Source: Rhizobium favelukesii (lineage in GTDB: Bacteria; Pseudomonadota; Alphaproteobacteria; Rhizobiales; Rhizobiaceae). Taken from it: a stretch of 64,000 bases of DNA. Shown piece after piece: positions 1 through 8,472 of this stretch. Within the stretch, counting starts at the first letter, position 1. Every line of letters starts with the position of its first letter. The notes beneath the pieces are model-generated. The model ran no database searches. It was given only the letters and a program-made list of their open reading frames with translations, and was not told the DNA's origin. Made by a program: the position numbers and the translations under genes. The stretch is taken from contig NZ_HG916854.1 in assembly GCF_000577275.2 (NCBI RefSeq), positions 186,001-250,000 of the forward strand, written 5' to 3'.

Positions 1-726
1 GATCGCGGTGGCGGCGATGCCTGTGGTTGCCTGCGGCAGGACAACCTTCCAGAAAGCCTGCAGCCGGGTATAGCCGTCGATCATTGCGGCTTCCTCGTAT
101 TCGCGCGGGATCTCGTCGATGAAGCCCTTGAGCAGCCAGACTGCGAGCGAGACGTTGACCGCCGTGTAGAGCAGGATCATGCCGAGCGCCGTATCCGATA
201 GGCCAAGCTCGCGGTACATGAGATAGATCGGGATGGCGACGGCAATGGGCGGCATCATGCGCGTCGACAGGATGAAGAACAGCAAGTCGTCGGCAAGCGG
301 CACCCTGAAGCGGGAGAAGCCGTAGGCGGCGAGCGTTCCCAGAAAGACCGCCAGGAACGTCGAGCCAAAGGCGATCACCAGCGAGTTTGCGAAACGCGGC
401 AGGAAGTTCGAGGGGCCGGCGATCACCATGTTTCGCTTGCGTGTCACCTCGTCGCAGGTGCCGGTCGGCATGGGCAGGGAGGCGATGTATTCCGGCGTCT
501 GGCGCGTCCTCGTCGTCAGAAGGTTGCAATAGCCTTCCAGCGTCGGTGTAAAAACGATCTTGGGAGGGTAGCTGATGGAATCGGGCGGTGACTTGATGCT
601 GGTCAGGAAAATCCAGACAAGCGGGATTAAGGTGATCAGGGCGTAGAGGATCACGATAGCGCCGGCGATGCGTTTGCTGGTCAAGCTCGGCTCTACGACC
701 GAATGGGCTGAGGTGACGGAGCTCAT
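1..726 (-). CDS. Sugar ABC transporter permease, MalG type (partial, C-terminus off window)
   Basis: Inner-membrane subunit of a carbohydrate-type ABC importer. The reading frame runs open from an ATG at 726 to the left edge, giving 242 codons. The N-terminus carries a short cytoplasmic tail and then a hydrophobic segment (residues about 20-40), as in MalG/UgpE-type permeases. The frame continues through further hydrophobic segments to the edge. Its start overlaps the stop of the upstream permease by 4 nt (ATGA), which indicates translational coupling and a shared operon with the genes at 723-3118. The C-terminal part, including where the EAA loop would be completed, lies outside the window. 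The substrate cannot be told from the sequence. Confidence 0.85.
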   Translation of the reverse strand, partial: MSSVTSAHSVVEPSLTSKRIAGAIVILYALITLIPLVWIFLTSIKSPPDSISYPPKIVFTPTLEGYCNLLTTRTRQTPEYIASLPMPTGTCDEVTRKRNMVIAGPSNFLPRFANSLVIAFGSTFLAVFLGTLAAYGFSRFRVPLADDLLFFILSTRMMPPIAVAIPIYLMYRELGLSDTALGMILLYTAVNVSLAVWLLKGFIDEIPREYEEAAMIDGYTRLQAFWKVVLPQATTGIAATAI

Positions 727-1670
727 CGTTGCTTCACCCTGTTGAGTGCCTTGACGTAGATGTTGGCGAGGCCGAACACGGCCACGAAGAGGACAATGGC
801 GAAGGCAGAGGCCCGACCTGTTGCCCAGCTCTCGAAGGCCGTACGCTTCAGCGTGATGGAGGCGACTTCGGTGGTCGAGCCCGGGCCACCGCCGGTCAAG
901 AGCGTGACCATGTCAAACATCTTGAAGTTCTCGATGCCGCGGAAAAGCACAGCGAGCATGATGAAGGGGAGGGCCATTGGCACGGTGATCGACCAGAACT
1001 GGCGCCATGCGGAGGCGCGATCGACCTCGGCGGCCTCGTAAATGTAGTCCGGAATGGAGCGCAGACCTGCAAGGCATATCAGCATCACGTAGGGGGTCCA
1101 CATCCAGGTATCGACGATGATGATCGCCCAGGGTGCCAATGAGACACTGCCGAGCATCTGGATCTCGGCTGTCGGTATGCCGGTGACGAGAGAGACGGCG
1201 TAGGCGAAGAGGCCGATCTGTGGCTCGTAGAGGAAGCGCCAGAAGTTGCCGACGACGGCCGGCGACAGCATCATCGGGATCAGGATCAGCGTCGTCCAGA
1301 ACGCGTGGCCGCGAAACTTGCGGTCGATGAGATAGGCGAGCGTAAAGCCAATCACCGTCTGCAACAGGATCGTCCAGGACACGAAGTGCGCCGTCGTCTG
1401 CATCGCCTGCCAGATGTCGGGGTCGGTCAGGACGCGCTCGTAATTGCTCAATCCGACGTTCAGGACCGGCGCGTTTGGACGGTTGGCGCGATAGTTCGTG
1501 AACGAGAGATAGATGGCCCAGATGAGCGGGAAGATGTTGATGGCGAGAAGAAGGATGATGGTGGGGGCGATGAACACCCAGGCAATCGCTCGATCGGACA
1601 GGCCGCGGACGCGGTGAGCGACCGATGTTGGCGTCGCCCTTGCAGTCGCTTCTGCTGCCTTCTCGACCAT
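723..1670 (-). CDS. Sugar ABC transporter permease, MalF type
   Basis: Inner-membrane permease of the CUT1 carbohydrate ABC family, partner of the permease at 1-726 and the binding protein at 1793-3118. From the ATG at 1670 the product has 315 residues with about six hydrophobic segments, and the EAA-type loop is recognisable as EAAEVDRASAWRQF followed by ITVPMALP. An in-frame GTG at 1793 overlaps the binding-protein stop and would add 41 residues. I prefer 1670 because the extra stretch contains a strong hairpin (1726-1758) of the kind found between binding-protein and permease genes. Neither start has a convincing ribosome site, so the start is uncertain. Confidence 0.85.
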   Translation of the reverse strand: MVEKAAEATARATPTSVAHRVRGLSDRAIAWVFIAPTIILLLAINIFPLIWAIYLSFTNYRANRPNAPVLNVGLSNYERVLTDPDIWQAMQTTAHFVSWTILLQTVIGFTLAYLIDRKFRGHAFWTTLILIPMMLSPAVVGNFWRFLYEPQIGLFAYAVSLVTGIPTAEIQMLGSVSLAPWAIIIVDTWMWTPYVMLICLAGLRSIPDYIYEAAEVDRASAWRQFWSITVPMALPFIMLAVLFRGIENFKMFDMVTLLTGGGPGSTTEVASITLKRTAFESWATGRASAFAIVLFVAVFGLANIYVKALNRVKQR

Positions 1671-1725
1671 GGATGAAGAGGAAATGTTCAAGATGTCACC
1701 TGGTCTTTGCGTATGTGAGACATCA

Positions 1726-1758
1726 GGCGGCCCGGCAGTCTTGGCGATCCGGGCCGCC
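1726..1758 (-). promoter_or_regulatory. Intercistronic hairpin after a binding-protein gene
   Basis: A perfect 10-bp inverted repeat, GGCGGCCCGG at 1726-1735 and CCGGGCCGCC at 1749-1758, with a 13-nt loop. It sits between the binding-protein stop (1793) and the preferred permease start (1670). Such hairpins are known to stabilise the upstream binding-protein message or attenuate read-through, giving more binding protein than permease. There is no T-run, so it is not a typical terminator. Confidence 0.6.
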
Positions 1759-1792
1759 ATTCTGGCAAGAATGTTGCGCGTCCAGGTGGACA

Positions 1793-3118
1793 CTAGATCT
1801 TGCCGTCGTCCTTGAAGACTTCCGTCCAGTCCTTCACCAGGCCATCAAGCGCTTCCTGAGCGGTGCCGTTGCCGGCCACCACATAGTTATGAACGCGCTT
1901 TTGCATATCCTGGAGGAGGGTTGCATAGCTCGGTTCGGCCCAGAAGTCCTTGACGATCGCCATCGAGTCCAAAAACGCTTGGGCGTAGGGTTGGCTGGAG
2001 GCAAAGTCAGGCGCATTGACAACCGATTTCAGGCAGGAATAGCCACCGAGCTGCCACCATTTGGCCTGGACTTCCGGCTGGGCAAACCACTTGATGTACT
2101 GCAGAGCGGCATCCTTCTTGTCGGAATAGGAGACGACTGAGATGCCCTGTCCGCCAAGCTGAGCGAAATGCTTCTTTTCGGCAGGATTGGGGAAGAAACC
2201 TATCCGGTCGCCGCCGACCTTCTCGTCCTTGTAGAGGCCGGGCCACGTGAAGGCGAAGTTCATCTGCATCGCGACCTGGCCGGATTTGAAGGCATCGGCG
2301 GATTCGACCATGTAGACGTTCGAACTGCCAGGTGGGGTGCAGCAATCATAGAGAGCCTTGTAGAATTCCAGGCCCTTGACTGCATCCGGCGAGTTGACGA
2401 AGCCCTCCATTTCATAGGGCTTGTCCGGGTTGCCATACTGGAAGCCCCAGTCGTAGAGCACGTTCGTCACGCCCATGGTGATGCCTTCGGAGCCGCGCTC
2501 GGTATAGATCGAAGCGCCGTAGACGGTCTTGCCGTCGATCTCGCGCTTCTGGAAGAACTCGGCAATCTGCTTCAGCTCGTCGTAGGTCTTCGGGGCCGCG
2601 AGATCCCGGCCGTACTTTTCCTTGAATTCCTTTTTCAGTTCCGGCTTTTCGAACCAGTCCTTGCGGTAGGTCCAGCCGACCACGTCGCCCATGGCAGGCA
2701 GCGCCCAGTAGTTCGGCGTGTTCTTCGGCCATTCCGAATAGCCAACGACCGTCGCCGGCACGAAGTCATCCATCTTGATGCCTTCCTTGTCGAAGAAGTC
2801 GTTGAGCTTGACGTAGTGGCCGTTTTCCGCCGATCCGCCGATCCACTGGCTGTCGCCGATGATCAGGTCGCAGAGTTTTCCGTGGGAGTTCAGTTCATTG
2901 AGGAAGCGATCCGCGTAGCTCGTCCAGGGCACGAACTCGAACTTCATTTCCGTACCGGTCTTGGCGGTGAAATCCTTGGAAAGTTCGACAAGTGCGTTCG
3001 CCGGGTCCCAGGCCGCCCAGCAGAGTGTCAGTTGGTCAGCTTTTGCGAGATTGGGCAGCGCCGACGATATGATGAATGCCGATGCCAGCCCGAGAAGGGC
3101 TTTCGATTTCGTTTGCAT
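1793..3118 (-). CDS. Sugar-type extracellular solute-binding protein
   Basis: Periplasmic substrate-capture subunit of the ABC importer encoded by this gene and the two that follow. The product has 441 residues. Residues 1-27 form a Sec signal peptide (MQTKSK, a hydrophobic core, then cleavage near LAKA-DQ). The rest matches the family 1 (MalE/UgpB-like) binding-protein pattern. A GGGAGGAA ribosome site precedes the ATG at 3118. It is the first gene of the operon, and the upstream region carries repeated TGTTTA half-sites (3208-3249). No ATPase gene is seen on this side, so it may lie left of the window. The substrate is unknown; a sugar or polyol is likely from family membership. Confidence 0.88.
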   Translation of the reverse strand: MQTKSKALLGLASAFIISSALPNLAKADQLTLCWAAWDPANALVELSKDFTAKTGTEMKFEFVPWTSYADRFLNELNSHGKLCDLIIGDSQWIGGSAENGHYVKLNDFFDKEGIKMDDFVPATVVGYSEWPKNTPNYWALPAMGDVVGWTYRKDWFEKPELKKEFKEKYGRDLAAPKTYDELKQIAEFFQKREIDGKTVYGASIYTERGSEGITMGVTNVLYDWGFQYGNPDKPYEMEGFVNSPDAVKGLEFYKALYDCCTPPGSSNVYMVESADAFKSGQVAMQMNFAFTWPGLYKDEKVGGDRIGFFPNPAEKKHFAQLGGQGISVVSYSDKKDAALQYIKWFAQPEVQAKWWQLGGYSCLKSVVNAPDFASSQPYAQAFLDSMAIVKDFWAEPSYATLLQDMQKRVHNYVVAGNGTAQEALDGLVKDWTEVFKDDGKI

Positions 3119-3207
3119 ACGTTCCTCCCAGAACCAAAGGCCGACGCCTGCCGACCGCGCAAGTTCACCCGTTTCAGAGAATGCCTACATGAACTCCTCA
3201 ACCCCTC

Positions 3208-3251
3208 ATGTTTAGCAATATGTTTAGTGATAGACGTTTTTATAAACATTG
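3208..3251. promoter_or_regulatory. Candidate operator: three TGTTTA half-sites upstream of the sugar importer
   Basis: ATGTTTAG occurs twice as a direct repeat (3208-3215 and 3220-3227), and the inverted form TAAACAT occurs at 3243-3249. The outer arms CAATATGTTTA (3216-3226) and TATAAACATTG (3241-3251) form an imperfect dyad. The block lies about 90-130 bp upstream of the binding-protein start. DeoR- and LacI-type sugar regulators bind arrays of this sort. No regulator gene is adjacent, so the assignment is inference. Confidence 0.4.
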
Positions 3252-3408
3252 CAAGTGACAATCGTTGCTGCGCTGCACACGGGGTATATGGCGTGCGCTC
3301 TTCGTCTGCTGGTCACACCGATGCCATGGCTATTCCGCCAGGTAAACATCATGTGCGGCATACGTCTGATTGGCGATTCCAAATGCTAAGGGGGAGACCC
3401 GCAGGAGG

Positions 3409-3672
3409 ATGAGAGCCTTCGCGCTTTCGCTGCGCACAGCAGTGTTTGCGGCCATCCCTGGTTTCTCGGTGGCGCAGTCGGTGTTGACGAAGGTCGAGCT
3501 CACAAGTAAAGGCATGGCGCCTGCCTTGGTCCCTGCGAACGACCAAACACGGCCCTGGACGAGTTGACGACCTGCACGGCCAGGAGGCCGCACATCGTCT
3601 GGATTGTCGTCGATGACCTTGGCTCCGGCGATCCCGGCGCGCTTGGTGTGGCGCTACGCGGCCACACCCTGT
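3409..3672 (+). pseudogene. Decayed 5' end of an arylsulfatase gene
   Basis: The region starts at an ATG at 3409 that directly abuts an AGGAGG. It first reads a signal-peptide-like stretch (MRAFALSLRTAVFAA, then SVAQ) that stops at 3567. In another frame, starting near 3564, it reads RRPHIVWIVVDDLGSGDPG, the conserved N-terminal metal-binding signature of sulfatases (family pattern PNIVxIxxDDLGxGD). The similarity ends before 3673, where the convergent amidohydrolase gene stops. The frameshift and missing 90% of the gene indicate a relic. It is not a copy of the intact sulfatase at 12489-14885, whose signature differs (NVLLIITDDAGYG). Confidence 0.55.
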
Positions 3673-4962
3673 TCAGCTTAAGGGCACGTAATCGCGCCCG
3701 CTATCGATCCGCGCGGGCCGGCCGTCGAGGGAGAGCTCGGCGATGCACGGCATGGAGCGGGCGATGACCTTGCCGCGGCGGATGACGCCAAGCCGCGTCG
3801 GCTTCAGCCGCAGCGCCTCAAGCGGGTCGGCAGCCTGCAGGATGGCAAAGTCGGCATTGCACCCCTTCTCAAGACCGTAGCCTTCGAGGCCCATTGTCTT
3901 AGCCGAATTGACGGTGATGGCGTCGAAGATCTTCTTCTTGTCTTCGAGCCCGGCCATCTGCGCCACATGGATCGCCATGTGGCCGACTTCCAGCATGTCA
4001 CCCGAGCCCATCGAATACCAGGGGTCCATGACGCAGTCGTGGCCGAAAGAGACGTTGAGGCCTGCATCCATCAGCTCGCGCACGCGGGTGAGGCCGCGCC
4101 GCTTGGGATAGCTGTCATGTCGGCCCTGCAGCATGATGTTGATCAGCGGGTTGGGGATGACGTTGATCTTCGCCTCGGCCATCAGCGGGATTAGCTTGGA
4201 GACGTAATAGTTGTCCATTGAATGCATCGAGGTGAGGTGGGAGCCGGCGACGCGGCCCTGCAGGCCAAAACGCACCGTCTGGGCGGCCAGCGTCTCAATG
4301 TGCCGCGACATGGGGTCGTCGGTCTCGTCGCAATGCATGTCGACCGGCAGGCCGCGATCGGCGGCGATCCTGCAGAGCGCTTCCACCGAGGCACGTCCGT
4401 CGTCCATCGTCCGTTCGAAATGCGGGATCCCGCCGACGATGTCGATTCCCATGTCGAGGGCGCGGTTGAGCGACCCAACGCCGTTTTCGGCGCGGTAATA
4501 GCCATCCTGCGGGAAGGCGACGAGCTGCAGATCGATATAGGGCTTCACCTTCTCGCGGACCTCGATCATCGCCTCGACTGTCACCAGGCGCGGATCAGAT
4601 GTGTCGACATGACTGCGGATGAACAGCAGGCCTTGGCTGACGGCAAGGTCGCAATAGCGCAGGGCTCGCTCGACCAACGCCTCCTTCGTCAAAAGCGGCC
4701 GAAGCTCGCCCCAGAGCGAGATGCCCTCCAGGAGCGTACCGGAGACGTTCATTCGCGGCAGGCCGAGCGACAGTGTCGCGTCCATATGGAAATGAGGATC
4801 GACGAAGGGCGGCGTTACCAGCCGGCCGGTCGCATCTATTTCCGCTCTCGCAGGGCTGTCGATCTGGGGTTCGACGGCGGCAATCTTTGCTCCCTTTACG
4901 GCGATGTCGACGCCGGTGCGGCCATCGGGAAGGTTGGCCTTTCGGATGATCAGGTCGAACAT
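3673..4962 (-). CDS. Cytosine-deaminase-like amidohydrolase
   Basis: Cytosolic metal-dependent hydrolase of the amidohydrolase superfamily, 429 residues, closest in pattern to cytosine/isoguanine deaminases (CodA type). Visible metal and catalytic motifs are DPHFHMDATL (residues about 55-65), HCDETDD (about 205), SHLTSMHS (about 242) and SFGHDCVMDPW (about 310). A GAGGAG ribosome site lies just before the ATG at 4962. It is the last gene of the operon that begins with the BMP-family binding protein at 10895, 12 bp after a permease gene. The context suggests it deaminates or opens a nucleobase-like or cyclic nitrogen compound brought in by that importer. The exact substrate is open. Confidence 0.85.
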   Translation of the reverse strand: MFDLIIRKANLPDGRTGVDIAVKGAKIAAVEPQIDSPARAEIDATGRLVTPPFVDPHFHMDATLSLGLPRMNVSGTLLEGISLWGELRPLLTKEALVERALRYCDLAVSQGLLFIRSHVDTSDPRLVTVEAMIEVREKVKPYIDLQLVAFPQDGYYRAENGVGSLNRALDMGIDIVGGIPHFERTMDDGRASVEALCRIAADRGLPVDMHCDETDDPMSRHIETLAAQTVRFGLQGRVAGSHLTSMHSMDNYYVSKLIPLMAEAKINVIPNPLINIMLQGRHDSYPKRRGLTRVRELMDAGLNVSFGHDCVMDPWYSMGSGDMLEVGHMAIHVAQMAGLEDKKKIFDAITVNSAKTMGLEGYGLEKGCNADFAILQAADPLEALRLKPTRLGVIRRGKVIARSMPCIAELSLDGRPARIDSGRDYVPLS

Positions 4963-4974
4963 GGGATCTCCTCG

Positions 4975-5916
4975 TTATCGTTCGCCGCGGCGATAGGATT
5001 GCATCAGCGCCTGTGGCACGCGGGCGCGCCGCGCCATGGCGGCGAGTGCGGCGATCGACAGCACATAGGGGGTCATCAAAAAAATCTGGTACGGTATGCC
5101 CTGCACCACGGTCTGCAAGCGTAGCTGGAAGGCGTCGAAGAAGGCGAAGAGCAAAGCCCCGAACAGGGCACGCCCCGGCCTCCACGATGAAAAGACGACA
5201 AGCGCGATGCAGATCCAGCCGCGGCCCTGTACCATGGTCGGGAAGAAGCTGTTGAAGGCTGAAAGCGTGAGGAAGGCACCGCCCATGCCCATCAGCGCGC
5301 TGCCGACGATCACCGCGCCATAGCGTATCCGCATCGGATCGACGCCCTGCGCTTCTGCCGCATGCGGGTTCTCGCCGGTCATGCGGATCGCAAGGCCAAG
5401 CGGCGTGTGGAAGACGACATAGGCAAGCAGCAGCGCCATGACGATGGCGAGATAGGTTGGCGCCGTCTGCGTGAAGAAGGCAGGGCCAACGAAGGGAAGA
5501 GTGGACAGAACGGGTATGCTGATCGGCTGAAAGGGCACAATCGTCGGCGGCGTGCCCGCGACCGGCACGATCAGGCGGAAGAGATAGTAGCTGAAGCTCG
5601 ATGCAAACAGCGTCACGCCCAGACCCGAGACATGCTGGGAAAGGCCGAGCGTGACCGTCAGGGCGGAATGCAACAAGCCAAATATCATGCCTGCGATGGC
5701 CGCCACCAGAAGACCGGTCCAGAGATCGGCCCCGTGATAGACTGTTAGCCATCCGATCATTGCGCCAAAGGTCATGATGCCCTCGATGCCGAGGTTGAGC
5801 ACCCCGGCGCGTTCGCAAAGCAGCGCGCCCAGGGTGCCGAATACCAAGGGCGTCGCGATGCGTAGGATCGCCGCCCAGAGGCCCGCCGATGTGAGGATGT
5901 CGACGATCTCGTTCAT
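4975..5916 (-). CDS. BMP-type ABC transporter permease 2 (NupC/YufQ-like)
   Basis: Second inner-membrane permease of a nucleoside-type (BMP/Nup) ABC importer, 313 residues. It shows about eight hydrophobic segments and the conserved stretch GALLCERAGVLNLGIEG near residues 33-50, typical of the BPD_transp_2 family that includes NupC and YufQ. Its start ATG overlaps the stop of the preceding permease by 4 nt (ATGA). It is followed 12 bp later by the amidohydrolase gene. Confidence 0.9.
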   Translation of the reverse strand: MNEIVDILTSAGLWAAILRIATPLVFGTLGALLCERAGVLNLGIEGIMTFGAMIGWLTVYHGADLWTGLLVAAIAGMIFGLLHSALTVTLGLSQHVSGLGVTLFASSFSYYLFRLIVPVAGTPPTIVPFQPISIPVLSTLPFVGPAFFTQTAPTYLAIVMALLLAYVVFHTPLGLAIRMTGENPHAAEAQGVDPMRIRYGAVIVGSALMGMGGAFLTLSAFNSFFPTMVQGRGWICIALVVFSSWRPGRALFGALLFAFFDAFQLRLQTVVQGIPYQIFLMTPYVLSIAALAAMARRARVPQALMQSYRRGER

Positions 5917-6956
5917 CGGCGGATCCTGTATTGGGTGAAAAACAGCGCTACCAGCATGGTGAGCAGCGACAGCGCCACCGTTACATCGGCGATATAGGTC
6001 GGGATGCCGAGGCTGCGGCTCATGCCGTCCGCGCCGACGAACATGGTGGCGGTGAAAAGTGCCGCGAGCACGACGCCGAGCGGGTTGAGATTGGCGAGCA
6101 TGGCGACGACGATGCCGGAGTAACCGAACCCGGGGGACAGATCAGTGGTGACGTAGCCTTTGACGCCCATGACCTCGATCGCGCCGGCAAGGCCGGCAAG
6201 CCCGCCCGAAAGGCAGGCCACTTTGACCAGCGTGAGCGCCAGGGGCACGCCTGCGAACACGGCACCTTGGGGATTGAGCCCGGCAGCGCGCGACTGCATG
6301 CCGAAGACTGTCCTGGCCTGCAGGAAATGAACGATGACAGCAAGCGCGATCGCGATCACGAAGCCGATATGCAGTCGCGAGCGGGCGATCAGCTTGGGCA
6401 GCATGGCGTGGTCGACGACGGATTGCGACTGAGGCCAGCCGAAGGCCATCGGGTCCTTCAGCACGCCGTTAATCAGCATCGAGACGAAAAGCAGCGCGAT
6501 GAAGTTCATGAGCAGGCTGGTCACCACTTCATCGACCGAGAAACGGAGCCTGAGCCAGAGCGGGATCAGGATCATTACCATGCCGGCGACCGCGCCAATC
6601 AGGACCGGAATGAGGATGGGGCCGGGAAGGCCCGCCAGCAGTTTCGAGCCGCACGCGGCGACCGCGACCGCGCCGATATAGAACTGGCCCTCCGCGCCGA
6701 TATTCCAGAGTCTTGCCCGGAAGGCGACGGCGGCGGCGAGCCCGGTGAGAACAAGCGGTGTCGCCCGGGTCAAGGTCTCTGTCGCCGACAGACGCGAGCC
6801 GAATGCACCGGTGAGGATGCGCCGATAGGCTTCGAAGACCGGCCCGCCGGCAATGGAGATCAGGATGCCAGAAAGCGCGAGTGCCGCGGTGACGGCGATG
6901 ATCGGCGTGCCGACAAGAAGGTAGAACGGCCGATGCTCGCGACGCTCAAATCGCAT
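5913..6956 (-). CDS. BMP-type ABC transporter permease 1 (NupB/YufP-like)
   Basis: First permease of the BMP-type importer, 347 residues, BPD_transp_2 family. It contains several hydrophobic segments and the conserved pattern ARLWNIGAEGQFYIGA (near residue 86), the counterpart of the NLGIEG motif in its partner. The start overlaps the end of the ATPase gene by 11 nt. Pairing of two such permeases with a two-domain ATPase and a BMP lipoprotein-like binding protein is the standard composition of NupABC-type nucleoside importers. Confidence 0.9.
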   Translation of the reverse strand: MRFERREHRPFYLLVGTPIIAVTAALALSGILISIAGGPVFEAYRRILTGAFGSRLSATETLTRATPLVLTGLAAAVAFRARLWNIGAEGQFYIGAVAVAACGSKLLAGLPGPILIPVLIGAVAGMVMILIPLWLRLRFSVDEVVTSLLMNFIALLFVSMLINGVLKDPMAFGWPQSQSVVDHAMLPKLIARSRLHIGFVIAIALAVIVHFLQARTVFGMQSRAAGLNPQGAVFAGVPLALTLVKVACLSGGLAGLAGAIEVMGVKGYVTTDLSPGFGYSGIVVAMLANLNPLGVVLAALFTATMFVGADGMSRSLGIPTYIADVTVALSLLTMLVALFFTQYRIRR

Positions 6957-8472
6957 CTTCGGCCTCCCCTGTCGTATCGCTCCAGTCGCCCGCCATCATC
7001 AGGCCCAGCCGGCGCGCATCGACATGTTCTGCATCGATTGGCGGAGAAAGCCGACCGCCGACGATGGCCTGGATGCGGTCCGCCAGCGCGATCACCTCGT
7101 CGAGATCCTCGGAGATCAAAAGCACGGCCGTGCCCTGGCGGCGGGCTTCAAGGAGCCGGGTGTGCACCGCGGCGACCGCGCCCTCGTCGAGGCCGCGCGC
7201 CGGCTGCGCTGCGATCAATATGCGCGGGCGCTGGTGAAGATTGCGGCCAAGGATGAGCTTCTGCATGTTGCCGCCGGAAAGAAGCCGGGTGCGGTTTTGC
7301 GGATTGCCGCCGCGCACGTCGAATGCGTAGATAATCTCGCGGGCGAAGGCGATGCCTGCCTTGCGGTCCACCAGTCCACGGCTGGCAAAGGTGGAAAGGC
7401 GTTCGAGCACGGTATTTTCCCAGATCGCCATTTCGCCTATCGCGCCTTCCCTGTTTCGGTCCTCGGGAATGCGGCCGATATGCGCTGCCACGATATCGGC
7501 GACAACGAGATTGCCGACGGGTTGGCCAAACAGGATGAGATCGCCCGCCGTGCGCGAAAGCGTGCCCGACAGCAGCGCGGCCAAAGCCGCCTGGCCATTG
7601 CCCGAGACGCCGATGATGCCGAGCACCTCACCTTCCCGGAGACGGAAGCTTGTATTCTTCAGTCTGTCGACGCCGCCGATCCTAACCGTGATGGAAGCGG
7701 CTTCCAGTACGACGGCGCCTGGCGTCGAAGGCTCGCGCACCGGCCGGCTGACCCGGCGGCCGACCATCAGTTCGGCAAGTTCCGCCTTGCTGGTTTCTGA
7801 CGCCCGGCGCTCGGCCACCATCTTGCCGCCGCGCAGCACGACGATACGGTCGGCTGCCGCCATGACCTCGTCGAGCTTGTGGGAAATGAAGATCAGCGAC
7901 AGACCGTGCCGTGCCATTTCTTTCAGTGTCGAAAACAGCTGCTCCGCCTCGATATTGGTCAGGACCGCGGTCGGCTCGTCGAGGATCAGAATGCGGGCGT
8001 CGTTGAAGAGCGCTTTCAGGATTTCGACGCGCTGCTGCTCGCCGACCGAGAGATCCCCGAGGCGCGCGTCCGGAGAGACCTTGAGGCCGAAGCGGTCGGA
8101 AATTGCGAGCAGCTTCTTGCGCGCGGCGCCTGTTTCGGAGCGCCACGCCCAGAGCTTTTGCGTGCCGGTCATGATGTTTTCGAGCACCGTCAGATTCGGC
8201 GCCAGCGAGAAATGCTGGTGAACCATGCCGACGCCGGCGCGGATCGCGTCCCGGGGCTTGCCGGGGGGCAGTTCGCGGCCATGGATCAAAATGCGCCCGG
8301 CATCCGCGACGTAATGGCCGAAGAGAATGCTCATCAGCGTCGTCTTGCCGGCACCGTTCTCGCCCAGAAGCGCGACGATCTCGCCCTCGTTGAGAAAAAG
8401 CGAAATATCATCATTGGCGAGGTTGTCGCCGAAGCGCTTGGAGACGCCGGAAATTTCCAGCACCCGCGTCAC
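6946..8472 (-). CDS. BMP-type ABC transporter ATPase, two nucleotide-binding domains (NupA/YufO-like)
   Basis: Energising subunit with two fused ABC domains, about 508 residues from a GTG at 8472. Domain 1 has a full Walker A (GENGAGKTT), signature LSVGEQQR and Walker B ILILDEPT. Domain 2 has a degenerate Walker A (GVSGNGQAA), signature LSGGNMQK and a degenerate Walker B (ILIAAQPARGLD). This asymmetry is usual in the RbsA/YufO group. I chose the GTG because it overlaps the amidase stop as GTGA and leaves the domain start VTRVLEISGVSKRF intact. An upstream ATG at 8511 would add 13 residues inside the amidase gene. Confidence 0.9.
   Translation of the reverse strand: MTRVLEISGVSKRFGDNLANDDISLFLNEGEIVALLGENGAGKTTLMSILFGHYVADAGRILIHGRELPPGKPRDAIRAGVGMVHQHFSLAPNLTVLENIMTGTQKLWAWRSETGAARKKLLAISDRFGLKVSPDARLGDLSVGEQQRVEILKALFNDARILILDEPTAVLTNIEAEQLFSTLKEMARHGLSLIFISHKLDEVMAAADRIVVLRGGKMVAERRASETSKAELAELMVGRRVSRPVREPSTPGAVVLEAASITVRIGGVDRLKNTSFRLREGEVLGIIGVSGNGQAALAALLSGTLSRTAGDLILFGQPVGNLVVADIVAAHIGRIPEDRNREGAIGEMAIWENTVLERLSTFASRGLVDRKAGIAFAREIIYAFDVRGGNPQNRTRLLSGGNMQKLILGRNLHQRPRILIAAQPARGLDEGAVAAVHTRLLEARRQGTAVLLISEDLDEVIALADRIQAIVGGRLSPPIDAEHVDARRLGLMMAGDWSDTTGEAEDAI

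Noticed and set aside
2168..3412. Long open frame (414 codons) antisense to the sugar binding-protein gene
   Set aside because: It mirrors a clear binding-protein gene with signal peptide; its product shows only the arginine-, aspartate- and valine-rich text typical of antisense frames in GC-rich DNA.
4595..5818. 407-codon frame overlapping the permease and amidohydrolase genes
   Set aside because: Same strand but other frame than two genes with full motifs; text is compositional noise.
5931..7256. Long open frame (441 codons) antisense to the permease gene
   Set aside because: Overlaps a well-supported permease; composition (many HDGR residues) is that of an antisense shadow, and it has no family pattern.
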